This document shows, piece after piece, positions 1-6,572 of a DNA stretch of 13,611 nucleotides. A program made the translations under genes and the position numbers. Positions within the stretch are counted from its first letter, which is position 1. Each line of letters starts with the position of its first letter. Below the pieces are notes generated by a model. It made no database searches, was not told the origin of the DNA, and saw only the letters and a program-made list of their open reading frames with translations. This stretch comes from Balneolaceae bacterium (GTDB taxonomy: Bacteria > Bacteroidota > Rhodothermia > Balneolales > Balneolaceae): NCBI GenBank assembly GCA_007126675.1, contig SLAU01000208.1:1-13611 (forward strand), given 5' to 3'.

Positions 1-774
1 ATCTACCATTGGTATGTTAGAGCCGGCCAGAGTTTCACCATCAACAAGACCTACAAGCACATAAACAATAAGTGCATACAAAACGGTTGTGACTATAAGC
101 GAAAGAAGCAGGCCAAGCGGCAAGTTGCGTCCGGGATTATCGATCTCCTCTGCTACAGCCGCAACTTTTGTTACCCCTCCATATGATATCAACACCATTA
201 CAGTGGCGCCGATTAATCCGCTCATTCCGCCGTCAAAAAAGGGTTGGAAGTTTGCACTTTCAACCCTCAGCATACTGAACGAAACAAACAGGCCAAGGAT
301 AATTACCATAACAACTACCATTACTATTTGCAATCCGCCGGTTTGTTTTACCCCGACTATATTCACAACAATCAGGATGGTCCCGATTACTAAAGCCACA
401 GCTTCAACGCTTGGAAGTGTCATAACGGCGGAAAGGTAAAACATACCGCCAACCAGGGCCAGAGCGCCCTTAAACATAAGCATCAGCCAGGTTCCCAGTC
501 CCGCAATGGTACCTGCACCCGGCCCTAAACCGCGCTCTATAAAAACATAATCACCTCCGGCTTCCGGCATAGCAGTACCAAGCTCAGCAATACTAATTGC
601 TGCCGGGAATACGAGTAAACCGGCTATAATAAATGCAAGAATTACAGCCGGGCCTGCCTCAGCCATCGCAAGGCCGGGCAGAATAAAAATACCACTGCCA
701 ATCATCGCCCCCATGCTAATTGCAATAATTGAGAGCAGGCCAAGTCCGCGTTCTAATACGTGTTCTTCTTTCAT
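1..774 (-). CDS. APC-family amino-acid permease, N-terminal part (cut by window edge)
   Basis: The first 258 codons of an inner-membrane amino-acid transporter read without a stop from an ATG at 772-774 to the left edge, so the C-terminal part is missing. Near the N-terminus (residues 21-33) is the glycine-rich first membrane segment GAMIGSGIFILPG, the APC-superfamily substrate-binding break. Residues 198-221 carry YGGVTKVAAVAEEIDNPGRN, the TM6 region with the EEI-NP-RN signature of APC permeases. The hydrophobic segments in between fit six to seven helices. The family moves amino acids or polyamines, usually by proton or sodium symport or by exchange; the substrate cannot be told from this part. 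There is no Shine-Dalgarno site before the ATG. hisS lies 205 bp upstream on the same strand, but a separate promoter-like site is present at 837-864. Some relatives carry C-terminal Usp domains; whether this one does lies outside the window. Confidence 0.9.
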   Translation of the reverse strand, partial: MKEEHVLERGLGLLSIIAISMGAMIGSGIFILPGLAMAEAGPAVILAFIIAGLLVFPAAISIAELGTAMPEAGGDYVFIERGLGPGAGTIAGLGTWLMLMFKGALALVGGMFYLSAVMTLPSVEAVALVIGTILIVVNIVGVKQTGGLQIVMVVVMVIILGLFVSFSMLRVESANFQPFFDGGMSGLIGATVMVLISYGGVTKVAAVAEEIDNPGRNLPLGLLLSLIVTTVLYALIVYVLVGLVDGETLAGSNIPMVD

Positions 775-836
775 GTATTTCAGATTTTGAGAGTCCTGCC
801 CCGGTAATTCTTCTGTTTAGTGAGCTGTTTATTAAA

Positions 837-864
837 CAAAGCTATAAAAATAAGTAAGTAGCAA
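837..864 (-). promoter_or_regulatory. Candidate promoter of the APC permease
   Basis: Read on the minus strand, 837-844 is TAGCTTTG, a full match to the TAnnTTTG -7 box of Bacteroidota sigma-A promoters. A TTG (862-864) lies 17 bp upstream of it as a possible -33 element. The box is about 62 bp before the permease ATG, inside the gap after hisS. This supports independent transcription of the permease. Assigned by pattern only. Confidence 0.5.
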
Positions 865-979
865 TAGCATACAAACTTTGATTCGGCAGCAATAAATGAG
901 CAGACAGATATCAAGGATTTGATAAATAGTGTTTGTGTAAATCGGGAGTTTTTGGCTGATAGGTGTGATTTTAATTTGT

Positions 980-2254
980 TTACTGCTGAAGATGTTGGCT
1001 TGTAAGTTTGTTTACAATCTTTTCAAATGAAAGTGACTCTTCTTCACTTTCCTTCATATTACGAAGGGTGAATTTACCCTCATCTAATTCATTTTCTCCC
1101 ACTATGATTGCATATTGAGCGTTTTCACGGTTGGCATCTTTCATTTGTGCTTTCATGGAGCGCCCCATGTAATCCATGGTGGCAGAAATACCTGCTTCGC
1201 GAAGTTTGGGCAGTGTCTGTAACCCCCACTTGCGGGCTTTATCGCCGAGGGTTACGATATAAGCATCCACTTTTTTCTCTGATCCCAGCTTTATTCCAAG
1301 CTCTTCACATGCGATAAACAATCGCTCCATTCCCGCTGCAAAACCAACGGCAGGTGTTGGCTGGCCACCTATTTCTTCCACAAGCAGGTCGTACCGGCCG
1401 CCTCCTGCAAGTGCATCCTGTGCACCAAGGTCGGGGCTGATCAGTTCAAAGGCGGTTTGTGTGTAGTAATCCATTCCGCGTACCAAATACGGATCTCCTT
1501 CGAAGTCAATCCCCAGGTCTGACAAATACTCTTTTACTTTTTTAAAGTGATTTAAGGAGTCTTCATTCAGATAATCCGTAATCACGGGTGCGTTTTCAAT
1601 AAACGGCTGGTCTTCCTCTTCTTTTGAATCCAGAATCCGGAGCGGATTTTTTTCGAACCGCTTTTTGGACAGATCACTAAGCTTCTCATAATTGGGCTTC
1701 AGATACTCTTTGAGTGCTTCTTTATATTTCTCACGGCTATCAGGATCACCAATCGAGTTCAGTTTAAGTGTGGTATTTTTGATGCCGATTTTGTTGTAGA
1801 TATGAATCATAAAGGCGATCACTTCAACATCAGCCACAGCATCATCACTCCCGATTACCTCAACACCAAACTGATGGAACTGCCGCTGCCGCCCTTTCTG
1901 GGGACGCTCCGCACGGAACATCGGCCCGATGTAATAAAGTTTTTGTGATCCGCCCCGCTGATCAAGGTGATTTTCTACATATGCCCGTACAACCGGCGCG
2001 GTTAACTCTGGACGAAGCACATAGTTGTCATCTCCGCGGCTGAATGAAAAGATCTCTTTTGATACGATGTCAGTCAGCTGTCCCAAACCCCGTACAATCA
2101 ATTCCGTCTGCTCCATGATCGGCGTACGGATCTCTTCGAAGTTAAACTTTTCAGCCTCTTCATGAATTAATTTTTCAAGATATTGCCATTTTCTGACGTC
2201 ATCAGGCAGGATATCCACCATTCCGTGGTGGGTTGTAAACTTTGGCTGAGCCAT
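980..2254 (-). CDS. hisS: Histidyl-tRNA synthetase
   Basis: This is a cytosolic class II aminoacyl-tRNA synthetase that charges tRNA-His with histidine using ATP. The 424-residue length is normal for bacterial HisRS. The class II core is complete: RPELT at 81-85, motif 2 FRAERPQKGRQRQFHQFG at 113-130, the histidine-specific loops LVRGMDYYT (257-265) and ALAGGGRYD (281-289), and motif 3 GFAAGMERL at 304-312. A C-terminal anticodon-binding domain follows from about residue 330. The start at 2254 gives the expected N-terminus (MAQPKFTTHHGMVDILP), and a TATCTTTG box lies 41 bp upstream. There is no clear Shine-Dalgarno sequence. The region between this promoter and the DUF559 cassette holds short tandem repeats. 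The identification is secure. Confidence 0.98.
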   Translation of the reverse strand: MAQPKFTTHHGMVDILPDDVRKWQYLEKLIHEEAEKFNFEEIRTPIMEQTELIVRGLGQLTDIVSKEIFSFSRGDDNYVLRPELTAPVVRAYVENHLDQRGGSQKLYYIGPMFRAERPQKGRQRQFHQFGVEVIGSDDAVADVEVIAFMIHIYNKIGIKNTTLKLNSIGDPDSREKYKEALKEYLKPNYEKLSDLSKKRFEKNPLRILDSKEEEDQPFIENAPVITDYLNEDSLNHFKKVKEYLSDLGIDFEGDPYLVRGMDYYTQTAFELISPDLGAQDALAGGGRYDLLVEEIGGQPTPAVGFAAGMERLFIACEELGIKLGSEKKVDAYIVTLGDKARKWGLQTLPKLREAGISATMDYMGRSMKAQMKDANRENAQYAIIVGENELDEGKFTLRNMKESEEESLSFEKIVNKLTSQHLQQ

Positions 2255-2295
2255 TATTTTTCAGGTGATTATGATTCTTTGAATTTTATTCAGCG

Positions 2296-2303
2296 CAAAG
2301 ATA
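2296..2303 (-). promoter_or_regulatory. Candidate -7 box of the hisS promoter
   Basis: The minus strand reads TATCTTTG, a full TAnnTTTG match, 41 bp before the hisS ATG. No clear TTG -33 element is visible at the usual spacing, so only the -7 box is claimed. Confidence 0.5.
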
Positions 2304-2333
2304 CGGTTGATTGAGGAAAGATAGTAAGGGAAG

Positions 2334-2383
2334 TCGTGAGATTTGAGTCTTGAGGGGTGAGATTTGAGTCTTGAGTCGTGAGA
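2334..2383. repeat. Short 21-bp tandem repeat upstream of hisS
   Basis: The 19-mer gtgagatttgagtcttgag occurs identically at 2336-2354 and 2357-2375, a 21-bp period. The start of a third unit (tcgtgaga) follows at 2376-2383. It lies between the hisS promoter and the DUF559 cassette. It has no coding potential and no CRISPR-like spacers. Confidence 0.85.
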
Positions 2384-2444
2384 GGAGTGTTAATCCCTGA
2401 TTTAGTCTATAGGCATCTTTTTGGAATAACAATTGAGAAACAAA

Positions 2445-2479
2445 AAAGTCCCCTCTTGAGAGGGGATTTAGGGGTGTGT
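2445..2479 (+). repeat. Left inverted-repeat arm of the DUF559 cassette
   Basis: This arm is a perfect 35-bp match, in reverse complement, to 2988-3022. It contains a CCCCTCT/AGAGGGG hairpin at 2449-2464 followed by a single-stranded-type tail rich in G. No T-run follows the stem, so it is not a typical intrinsic terminator. Confidence 0.95.
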
Positions 2480-2538
2480 AAAATTTTTAATAAAAGCTTG
2501 TGTAAGGAATTCAACTGAAGTGTTCCATATAACTACAT

Positions 2539-2928
2539 ATGAAACGTCCAATTATCCCATATAATCCAAAATTAAAAGAACGCGCAAGATGGCTTCGAAA
2601 TAACAGTACTATAAGTGAAATTATACTCTGGAAATATCTAAAAGGAAAACAAATTCATGGCTTCGATTTTCACAGGCAACGCCCAGTAGACAACTATATC
2701 ATCGATTTTTTTTGCTCAGAGTTATACCTGGGAATCGAATTAGATGGATATTCACACCTGCTCGATATAAGTGAGCTCAGGGACAAAAGAAAACAGGAAA
2801 AATTAAAAAACCTTGGTGTCAGACTTATACGTTTTTGGGATGAAGAGATATTCAATGATTTGGATAATGTTTTACGAGTTATTGAAATTTCAGTGTTGGA
2901 GCAGAGTAAGAAATTGGGTTTGAAATGA
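2539..2928 (+). CDS. DUF559 / Vsr-like PD-(D/E)XK endonuclease-domain protein
   Basis: This 129-residue protein matches the DUF559 family, which belongs to the PD-(D/E)XK nuclease superfamily with Vsr-type endonucleases. The typical order is present: a helix with SEIILWKYLKGKQ (26-38, family Glu at 27), FDFHRQRPVDNYIIDFFC (42-59, Asp56), then LGIELDGYSH (64-73) with Glu67, Asp69 and His73. RDKRKQEKLKNLGVRLIRF (81-99) completes it. All expected acidic residues are intact, so it is probably an active nuclease or nickase; the substrate is unknown. By hand count GC is 134 of 390 (34%), clearly below the neighbouring genes, which suggests transfer. No methyltransferase, transposase or toxin partner adjoins it. 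It stands alone inside a 35-bp inverted repeat. No Shine-Dalgarno is seen; the ATG at 2539 gives the full conserved N-terminus. Confidence 0.88.
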   Translation: MKRPIIPYNPKLKERARWLRNNSTISEIILWKYLKGKQIHGFDFHRQRPVDNYIIDFFCSELYLGIELDGYSHLLDISELRDKRKQEKLKNLGVRLIRFWDEEIFNDLDNVLRVIEISVLEQSKKLGLK

Positions 2929-2987
2929 TAAATGTGAGTGTAGATGCTAATTTATAGTGAAAAACACCCTGCAAATCCGACATGCTA

Positions 2988-3022
2988 ACACACCCCTAAA
3001 TCCCCTCTCAAGAGGGGACTTT
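2988..3022 (-). repeat. Right inverted-repeat arm of the DUF559 cassette
   Basis: This is the exact reverse complement of 2445-2479. It lies 60 bp after the DUF559 stop codon and about 115 bp before the M1 peptidase start, so it forms part of that gene's upstream region. Its internal hairpin spans 3003-3018. Confidence 0.95.
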
Positions 3023-3137
3023 CTGATTTTGCCAAAAAAATAAATTCTGCTCTTTTACTTCATTTTCAAAATATTCATTCAAATCATCAAAGAACTTTTT
3101 CTATTTTCCGATTCCTCTAATCAAAGAAAACAGAATC

Positions 3138-4823
3138 ATGCATAAAGGTTTTTTTATTTCTCTTCTGATGTTTGTGATTACAGTGGAACTATCTGTTGCC
3201 CAAAATACGGTGGTGTACGAATCGGGCGGAGTGATGAGCCAGGAGCAGGCTGCTTTTAATGTTCATCATTATGATCTTGACCTGAAAGTTAATCCGGCCG
3301 ACAGCACTGTTTCAGGTGCGGTAAGTGTGCATTTCAAAGTGGTTCATCCCACAAACGTTATTGAGCTTGCCCTTGATCCGCGGCTTACTGTTCACTCAAT
3401 AAAACGTTTAGACGGGGATCGGGATAAGTCACTTAATTTCACTCATGAAAGCGGCAGTAAAAAGCTGATGGTTTATTTTCCTGAAACCCTTCAGTCCGAT
3501 ACGTATGAAGCGGTTAAGATTTCGTATGCCGGCAAGCCAAGGGTAGCGGTAAATCCGCCGTGGGATGGCGGCATGGTTTGGGATCGCACGCCGTCTGGAG
3601 AGTCCTGGGTAGGTGTTGCTACACAAGCGAATGGAGCGTGGATCTGGTGGCCCAATAAAGATCATCCCTCCGATAAAGCTGATTCCACTTCGATAAATCT
3701 GACAATGCCGGATCATCTTGTGGTTGCCTCAAACGGGCGCTCACGCGGGGAGACAGATCACGGTGATGGATGGAAAACATGGCACTGGTTCGTATCAACG
3801 CCGATTAATAATTACAACATTACGCTGAATGCAGCTCCTTATGAAATTATTGAGGATACCTACACCAGTACAGCCGGCGATGAGATGGATATCATATTTT
3901 GGGTGTTGCCCGAGTATCGAGAAAAGGGAGAATGGCTGTTTCCGCAATTTGCCGAACAAATGAAATTTCTGGAAGAGATTTTAGGGCCTTATCCGTTCAG
4001 GGCAGATAAATATGGAGTGGCACATGCACCGTATCTGGGTATGGAACATCAAACGCTGATCGCTTACGGCGCCAATTTCGAAAATGATAATTTGTTTAAC
4101 CGTAATGCCGGTTTTGATGATCTGCATCAGCATGAACTTGCACACGAATGGTGGGGTAATATGGTAACGGCCTGGGACTGGCGTGATTTCTGGATTCACG
4201 AGGGAATCGGCACCTATATGCAGCCGCTGTACGCCGAACACCTGGGCGGCAAAGATGCATATCTCGATATGATGGATTTTCTGAGATCGCGTATTGTTTC
4301 AGAAAGTGAAGTTGCACCCCGGGAGCATATGTCAACTCTTGATATAACCGGTGGCGACCGCGGGGGAGATGTGTATTACAAAGGAGCCTGGTTCATGCAT
4401 ACGCTCAGGTACTATCTTGGGGATGAAAATTTCTTCAAAGTATTGCGCAGGTTTGCATATCCTGATCCTGAACTGGAATCTAAAACTGACGGAAGCCCGG
4501 TCAGGTTTGCCACAACGGATGATCTGATGCACCTTGCGGAAGAAATTTCAGGGCTGGATTTAGAGTGGTTATTCGAAATTTATCTGCGACAGCCCAAACT
4601 TCCCGAACTTCGCGCCTCAAGAGTGCAGGGAATTGTGAGCTTGCAATGGATAGTCCCGGAAGGTTATTCATTCCCCATGCCTATAGAAGTCAGAATTGAC
4701 GATGAACTGCATTCTTTAGTGCCGGAGAATAACAGGGTAGCTTTTGAAGTATCTGATGAGTTAGAAGTGGAGGTTGATCCTCACAACTGGATATTGAAAG
4801 AGTTTGTTTTAAGGGAGGAATAG
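3138..4823 (+). CDS. Secreted M1-family zinc metallopeptidase
   Basis: This is an exported aminopeptidase-type zinc enzyme of family M1 (gluzincin). Residues 1-21 form a signal peptide ending in SVAQ. An N-terminal beta domain (about 30-235) precedes the catalytic domain. The substrate-anchoring exopeptidase loop reads GMEHQ (301-305) in place of the classical GAMEN. The zinc site is HELAH at 332-336 with the third ligand Glu355 in WIHEG, giving the exact HEXXH-X18-E spacing, with Glu333 catalytic. The expected transition-state tyrosine is in YYKG (Tyr413). At 561 residues it is shorter than PepN or ERAP-type enzymes and lacks their long alpha-helical C-terminal domain; a short C-terminal beta-like domain (about 490-561) ends it. 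It probably trims peptides from the N-terminus in the periplasm or outside the cell. It stands alone on its strand. The start is set by the signal peptide; no Shine-Dalgarno is seen. Confidence 0.93.
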   Translation: MHKGFFISLLMFVITVELSVAQNTVVYESGGVMSQEQAAFNVHHYDLDLKVNPADSTVSGAVSVHFKVVHPTNVIELALDPRLTVHSIKRLDGDRDKSLNFTHESGSKKLMVYFPETLQSDTYEAVKISYAGKPRVAVNPPWDGGMVWDRTPSGESWVGVATQANGAWIWWPNKDHPSDKADSTSINLTMPDHLVVASNGRSRGETDHGDGWKTWHWFVSTPINNYNITLNAAPYEIIEDTYTSTAGDEMDIIFWVLPEYREKGEWLFPQFAEQMKFLEEILGPYPFRADKYGVAHAPYLGMEHQTLIAYGANFENDNLFNRNAGFDDLHQHELAHEWWGNMVTAWDWRDFWIHEGIGTYMQPLYAEHLGGKDAYLDMMDFLRSRIVSESEVAPREHMSTLDITGGDRGGDVYYKGAWFMHTLRYYLGDENFFKVLRRFAYPDPELESKTDGSPVRFATTDDLMHLAEEISGLDLEWLFEIYLRQPKLPELRASRVQGIVSLQWIVPEGYSFPMPIEVRIDDELHSLVPENNRVAFEVSDELEVEVDPHNWILKEFVLREE

Positions 4824-4883
4824 GGCAGGTGGTTGGAGTGATGTTTATGAGTCTTTTCAAAAAGGTATAGTTCATCGTATTTC

Positions 4884-4972
4884 GCTTAAATAATTTAGAT
4901 TTATTTTTCTGACTCACCCTATCATCCCTCTCTAAAAAATAGAGAGGGATTAAATGTCTAAATTATTTAAGC
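4884..4972. repeat. Nested palindromic element (outer 16-bp, inner 11-bp inverted repeats)
   Basis: The outer arms 4884-4899 (GCTTAAATAATTTAGA) and 4957-4972 are exact reverse complements. Inside them, 4924-4934 (ATCCCTCTCTA) pairs exactly with 4940-4950 around a five-A loop. The whole 89-bp unit can fold into a cruciform or a long RNA stem. It lies 60 bp after the M1 peptidase stop. No T-run follows either stem, so a classical terminator is unlikely. The inner stem, ending AGAGAGGGATTAA, loosely recalls the DUF559 arm sequence AGAGGGGATTTA. Confidence 0.85.
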
Positions 4973-5019
4973 TGGTTCATAAGTTGATTTACTTTTTGAC
5001 AGCCTCAAGACATTGATTA

Positions 5020-5503
5020 TTAAATTCGTCATCCCGGATCCCGATCCGCTGACATTACCCATACAATTTATAAAAGGCTGAAAATATTTAAACTGATTTT
5101 ATAGGACCTCGAATTTATTGGCGGATTGAGGGAGTCTGCAGATCTGCGAAAGCAGAATTTCATACCGGCTCAGGTTATAAAAACTAACTCTTGACTTGAT
5201 GGACCATTGCTCATTTTTTGAACCTGCCTCGGTGCAGACAGGCGCGAAGCGAAATTATGCAGCAGATCGGCAACGACCGCCGCTAAGAAATTCACCGTCT
5301 TGATCTTTCTCCATAGGAGTGCCTTTGGCATGGTTCGTCCCGAATCATCGGGATGAACGAATGTAATAACGGCATGGATAACAATTAGTTAAAGCCTGCC
5401 AATACATATTATATGGGTAATGTAAGCCCGGCATCTCCAAACAATATGAAAGGCAGGAGATCCCGGATCTCCGCTAACGCTGCGTCCGGGATGACGTATT
5501 TAA
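5020..5503. repeat. Large inverted-repeat-bounded element (MITE-like, non-coding)
   Basis: The ends 5020-5038 (TTAAATTCGTCATCCCGGA) and 5485-5503 are reverse complements at 18 of 19 positions. Further in, 5052-5063 (ACATTACCCATA) and 5412-5423 are exact 12-bp reverse complements, and weaker matches continue inwards (around 5085-5100 against 5375-5395). The unit therefore looks like a degenerate long palindrome of about 484 bp with an asymmetric centre. No gene is seen in it. It also holds a GAAA-capped mini-hairpin (5143-5156) and an 11-bp hairpin (5333-5343 with 5348-5358). It could be a MITE, a composite of REP-like repeats or a structured RNA. Mobility is inference. Confidence 0.65.
5302..5332 (+). 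repeat. Dispersed repeat module, copy A
   Basis: This 31-bp module aligns without gaps to 13309-13339 at 22 of 31 positions, and all nine differences are transitions. The shared core is GCCTTTGGC. Both copies also lie near the shared 10-mer GCAGACAGGC (5234-5243 and 13417-13426). Confidence 0.65.
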
Positions 5504-5582
5504 ATTTGCATTTAAAAATTTTGTCTCCAATCTGGATTACGGCTTTTCAAGGTTGTATCACTCTATAACACTCACACTAAAT

Positions 5583-5612
5583 AAAAAAACCCGGACACCA
5601 GGTCCGGGTTTT
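5583..5612 (-). terminator. Rho-independent terminator of the porin-BCCT-Usp operon
   Basis: The stem CCCGGAC (5590-5596) pairs with GTCCGGG (5602-5608) around a 5-nt loop, extended by flanking A/T pairs. On the minus strand the stem is followed by a run of seven T. It begins 24 bp past the Usp stop codon. The plus-strand reading also has four T and might end stray transcription from the left. Confidence 0.88.
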
Positions 5613-5636
5613 AAGTTTGTGTATGTGAGTGTTTGG

Positions 5637-6554
5637 TTACTTGCCAAAAAGTGACTTCAAGAACTTTTGGTGTTTCTCCTTGTCTTTTATGATCAGCAGC
5701 GGAACACCGAAGCGGTAGTAGGCCATCTGGTCGGTAAAATCCTCACGCATTATACTGGTGATTTTTTTATCCGATTTTGAAGCTGCCACAATCATATCAG
5801 CCTGATCATGTACAATCTGGTCATAAAGCTGATCCATTTTTGATCCTTCGGTATTCAGAGAAAAAACAAACTCCACTTCATCAGGTATCGAGTGCTTTTC
5901 AATGAACTCATCCCTTTTTCCTTTCAGGTAATCATCCATTTTTTTCTCATCCTCCTCTTCAGGAACAATGTATGGGAAGAATCGCGGCGGATAATTGTAG
6001 ATGTGCTGAGCTGTTACAGCACCGCCTTTGTCTTCGGCAAGTTCTCTGGCTATTTGAACTGCTTTTGCTGATTGATCTGAAAAGTCAACCGGTACGATCA
6101 CTTTCTTAAGCTGGTAACGGCTGGTTTCCGGCACAAAAAGGATCGAAGAGGGGATATATTTCATGATACGTCTCGGTATCACTCCTCTGCCGATATACCC
6201 GGATTTTTTACCCATCAGGGTTAAATCCGGCTTCAACTCCTTAACGGTTTCGATGATCACATCAGTTGGCCGGCCGTTTTTAATTAACAGTTCGGTCTCA
6301 ACCTTTTTGTTGGTGAAAAAGCTGTCAATTTTTTCTTTCAGCTCCTTTCTGATAGCACTTTCCACATCTTCCTGATTTTTGATTTCAGGAAACAGATCGA
6401 TCATTTCTTTAGCCACTTTCTGAGACTTTATGACATGAAGAAATGTGATTTTTTTCGGTTTTAATTCTGTTGTCAGAAAATTTGAATACCCGACCAGTAT
6501 ATCATCCATATTGGAGAGATCGAGGCATACAAACCAGTTTTCATATCGTTCCAT
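5637..6554 (-). CDS. Tandem-domain universal stress protein (UspA family)
   Basis: This cytosolic protein of 305 residues contains two Usp (Rossmann-like) domains, about 4-142 and 150-290. The second opens with the typical VIVPVDFSDQSAKAVQIA (152-169). Domain 1 ends in LTLMGKKSGYIGRGVIPRRI (111-130) and SSILFVP, and domain 2 ends in MIVAASKSDKKI and FGVPLLII. The nucleotide motif G-x2-G-x9-G-S/T of ATP-binding Usp proteins is degenerate in domain 1 (Ser118 at the second Gly, PRR at the GS position) and absent in domain 2. Nucleotide binding is therefore doubtful. It is the last gene of the operon with the BCCT transporter (18-bp gap) and has a strong AAGGAG site seven bases before its ATG. 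A role in osmotic or other stress response, or in modulating the transporter, is inferred from context only. Confidence 0.92.
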   Translation of the reverse strand: MERYENWFVCLDLSNMDDILVGYSNFLTTELKPKKITFLHVIKSQKVAKEMIDLFPEIKNQEDVESAIRKELKEKIDSFFTNKKVETELLIKNGRPTDVIIETVKELKPDLTLMGKKSGYIGRGVIPRRIMKYIPSSILFVPETSRYQLKKVIVPVDFSDQSAKAVQIARELAEDKGGAVTAQHIYNYPPRFFPYIVPEEEDEKKMDDYLKGKRDEFIEKHSIPDEVEFVFSLNTEGSKMDQLYDQIVHDQADMIVAASKSDKKITSIMREDFTDQMAYYRFGVPLLIIKDKEKHQKFLKSLFGK

Positions 6555-6560
6555 AGATAG

Positions 6561-6566
6561 CTCCTT
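6561..6566 (-). promoter_or_regulatory. Shine-Dalgarno site of the Usp gene
   Basis: The minus strand reads AAGGAG, six bases ending seven bases before the ATG at 6554, in the short gap after the BCCT stop. Most genes in this window lack such a site, so it fixes this start and suggests efficient re-initiation within the operon. Confidence 0.75.
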
Positions 6567-6572
6567 GACCAG

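Larger units (their letters stand above)
2445..3022. mobile_element. DUF559 cassette bounded by perfect 35-bp inverted repeats (putative mobile element)
   Basis: The arms 2445-2479 and 2988-3022 are exact reverse complements over 35 bp and enclose one gene, a DUF559 nuclease-like protein. Each arm contains its own hairpin, CCCCTCTTGAGAGGGG (7-bp stem, 2-nt loop), on its outer side and a G-rich tail, ATTTAGGGGTGTG, pointing towards the gene. This layout resembles REP-RAYT arrangements, but the enzyme is a PD-(D/E)XK/Vsr-like nuclease rather than a Y1 transposase. No convincing target-site duplication is visible outside the arms. The cassette sits in an intergenic gap between hisS and the M1 peptidase and disrupts neither. 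That it is mobile is inference; the inverted repeat is directly seen. Confidence 0.55.
4824..5582. other. Gene-free, repeat-rich intergenic region
   Basis: I see no credible gene here on either strand. The stretch separates the convergent M1 peptidase (+) and Usp (-) genes. It contains a nested palindrome (4884-4972), a large inverted-repeat-bounded element (5020-5503) and, inside it, a module shared with the right end of the window (5302-5332). It seems to be a landing site for small non-coding repeats between gene ends. Confidence 0.7.

Noticed and set aside
89..439. Open frame of 116 codons on the plus strand
   Set aside because: It is antisense to the well-supported APC permease, low in complexity (Thr/Ile/Pro-rich) and without any recognisable domain.
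2334..2383. CRISPR-like direct repeats
   Set aside because: The copies are almost contiguous (2-bp gap), there are no unique spacers and no cas genes are present.
2539..2928. Part of a restriction-modification or Vsr-Dcm system
   Set aside because: No methyltransferase, specificity subunit or dcm-like gene occurs anywhere in the window.
4690..4917. 75-codon minus-strand frame at the M1 peptidase end
   Set aside because: It overlaps the peptidase coding sequence, and its composition and sequence show no family signature.
4924..4950. Terminator of the M1 peptidase
   Set aside because: The stem is strong, but there is no T-run on either strand after it; it fits a repeat element better.
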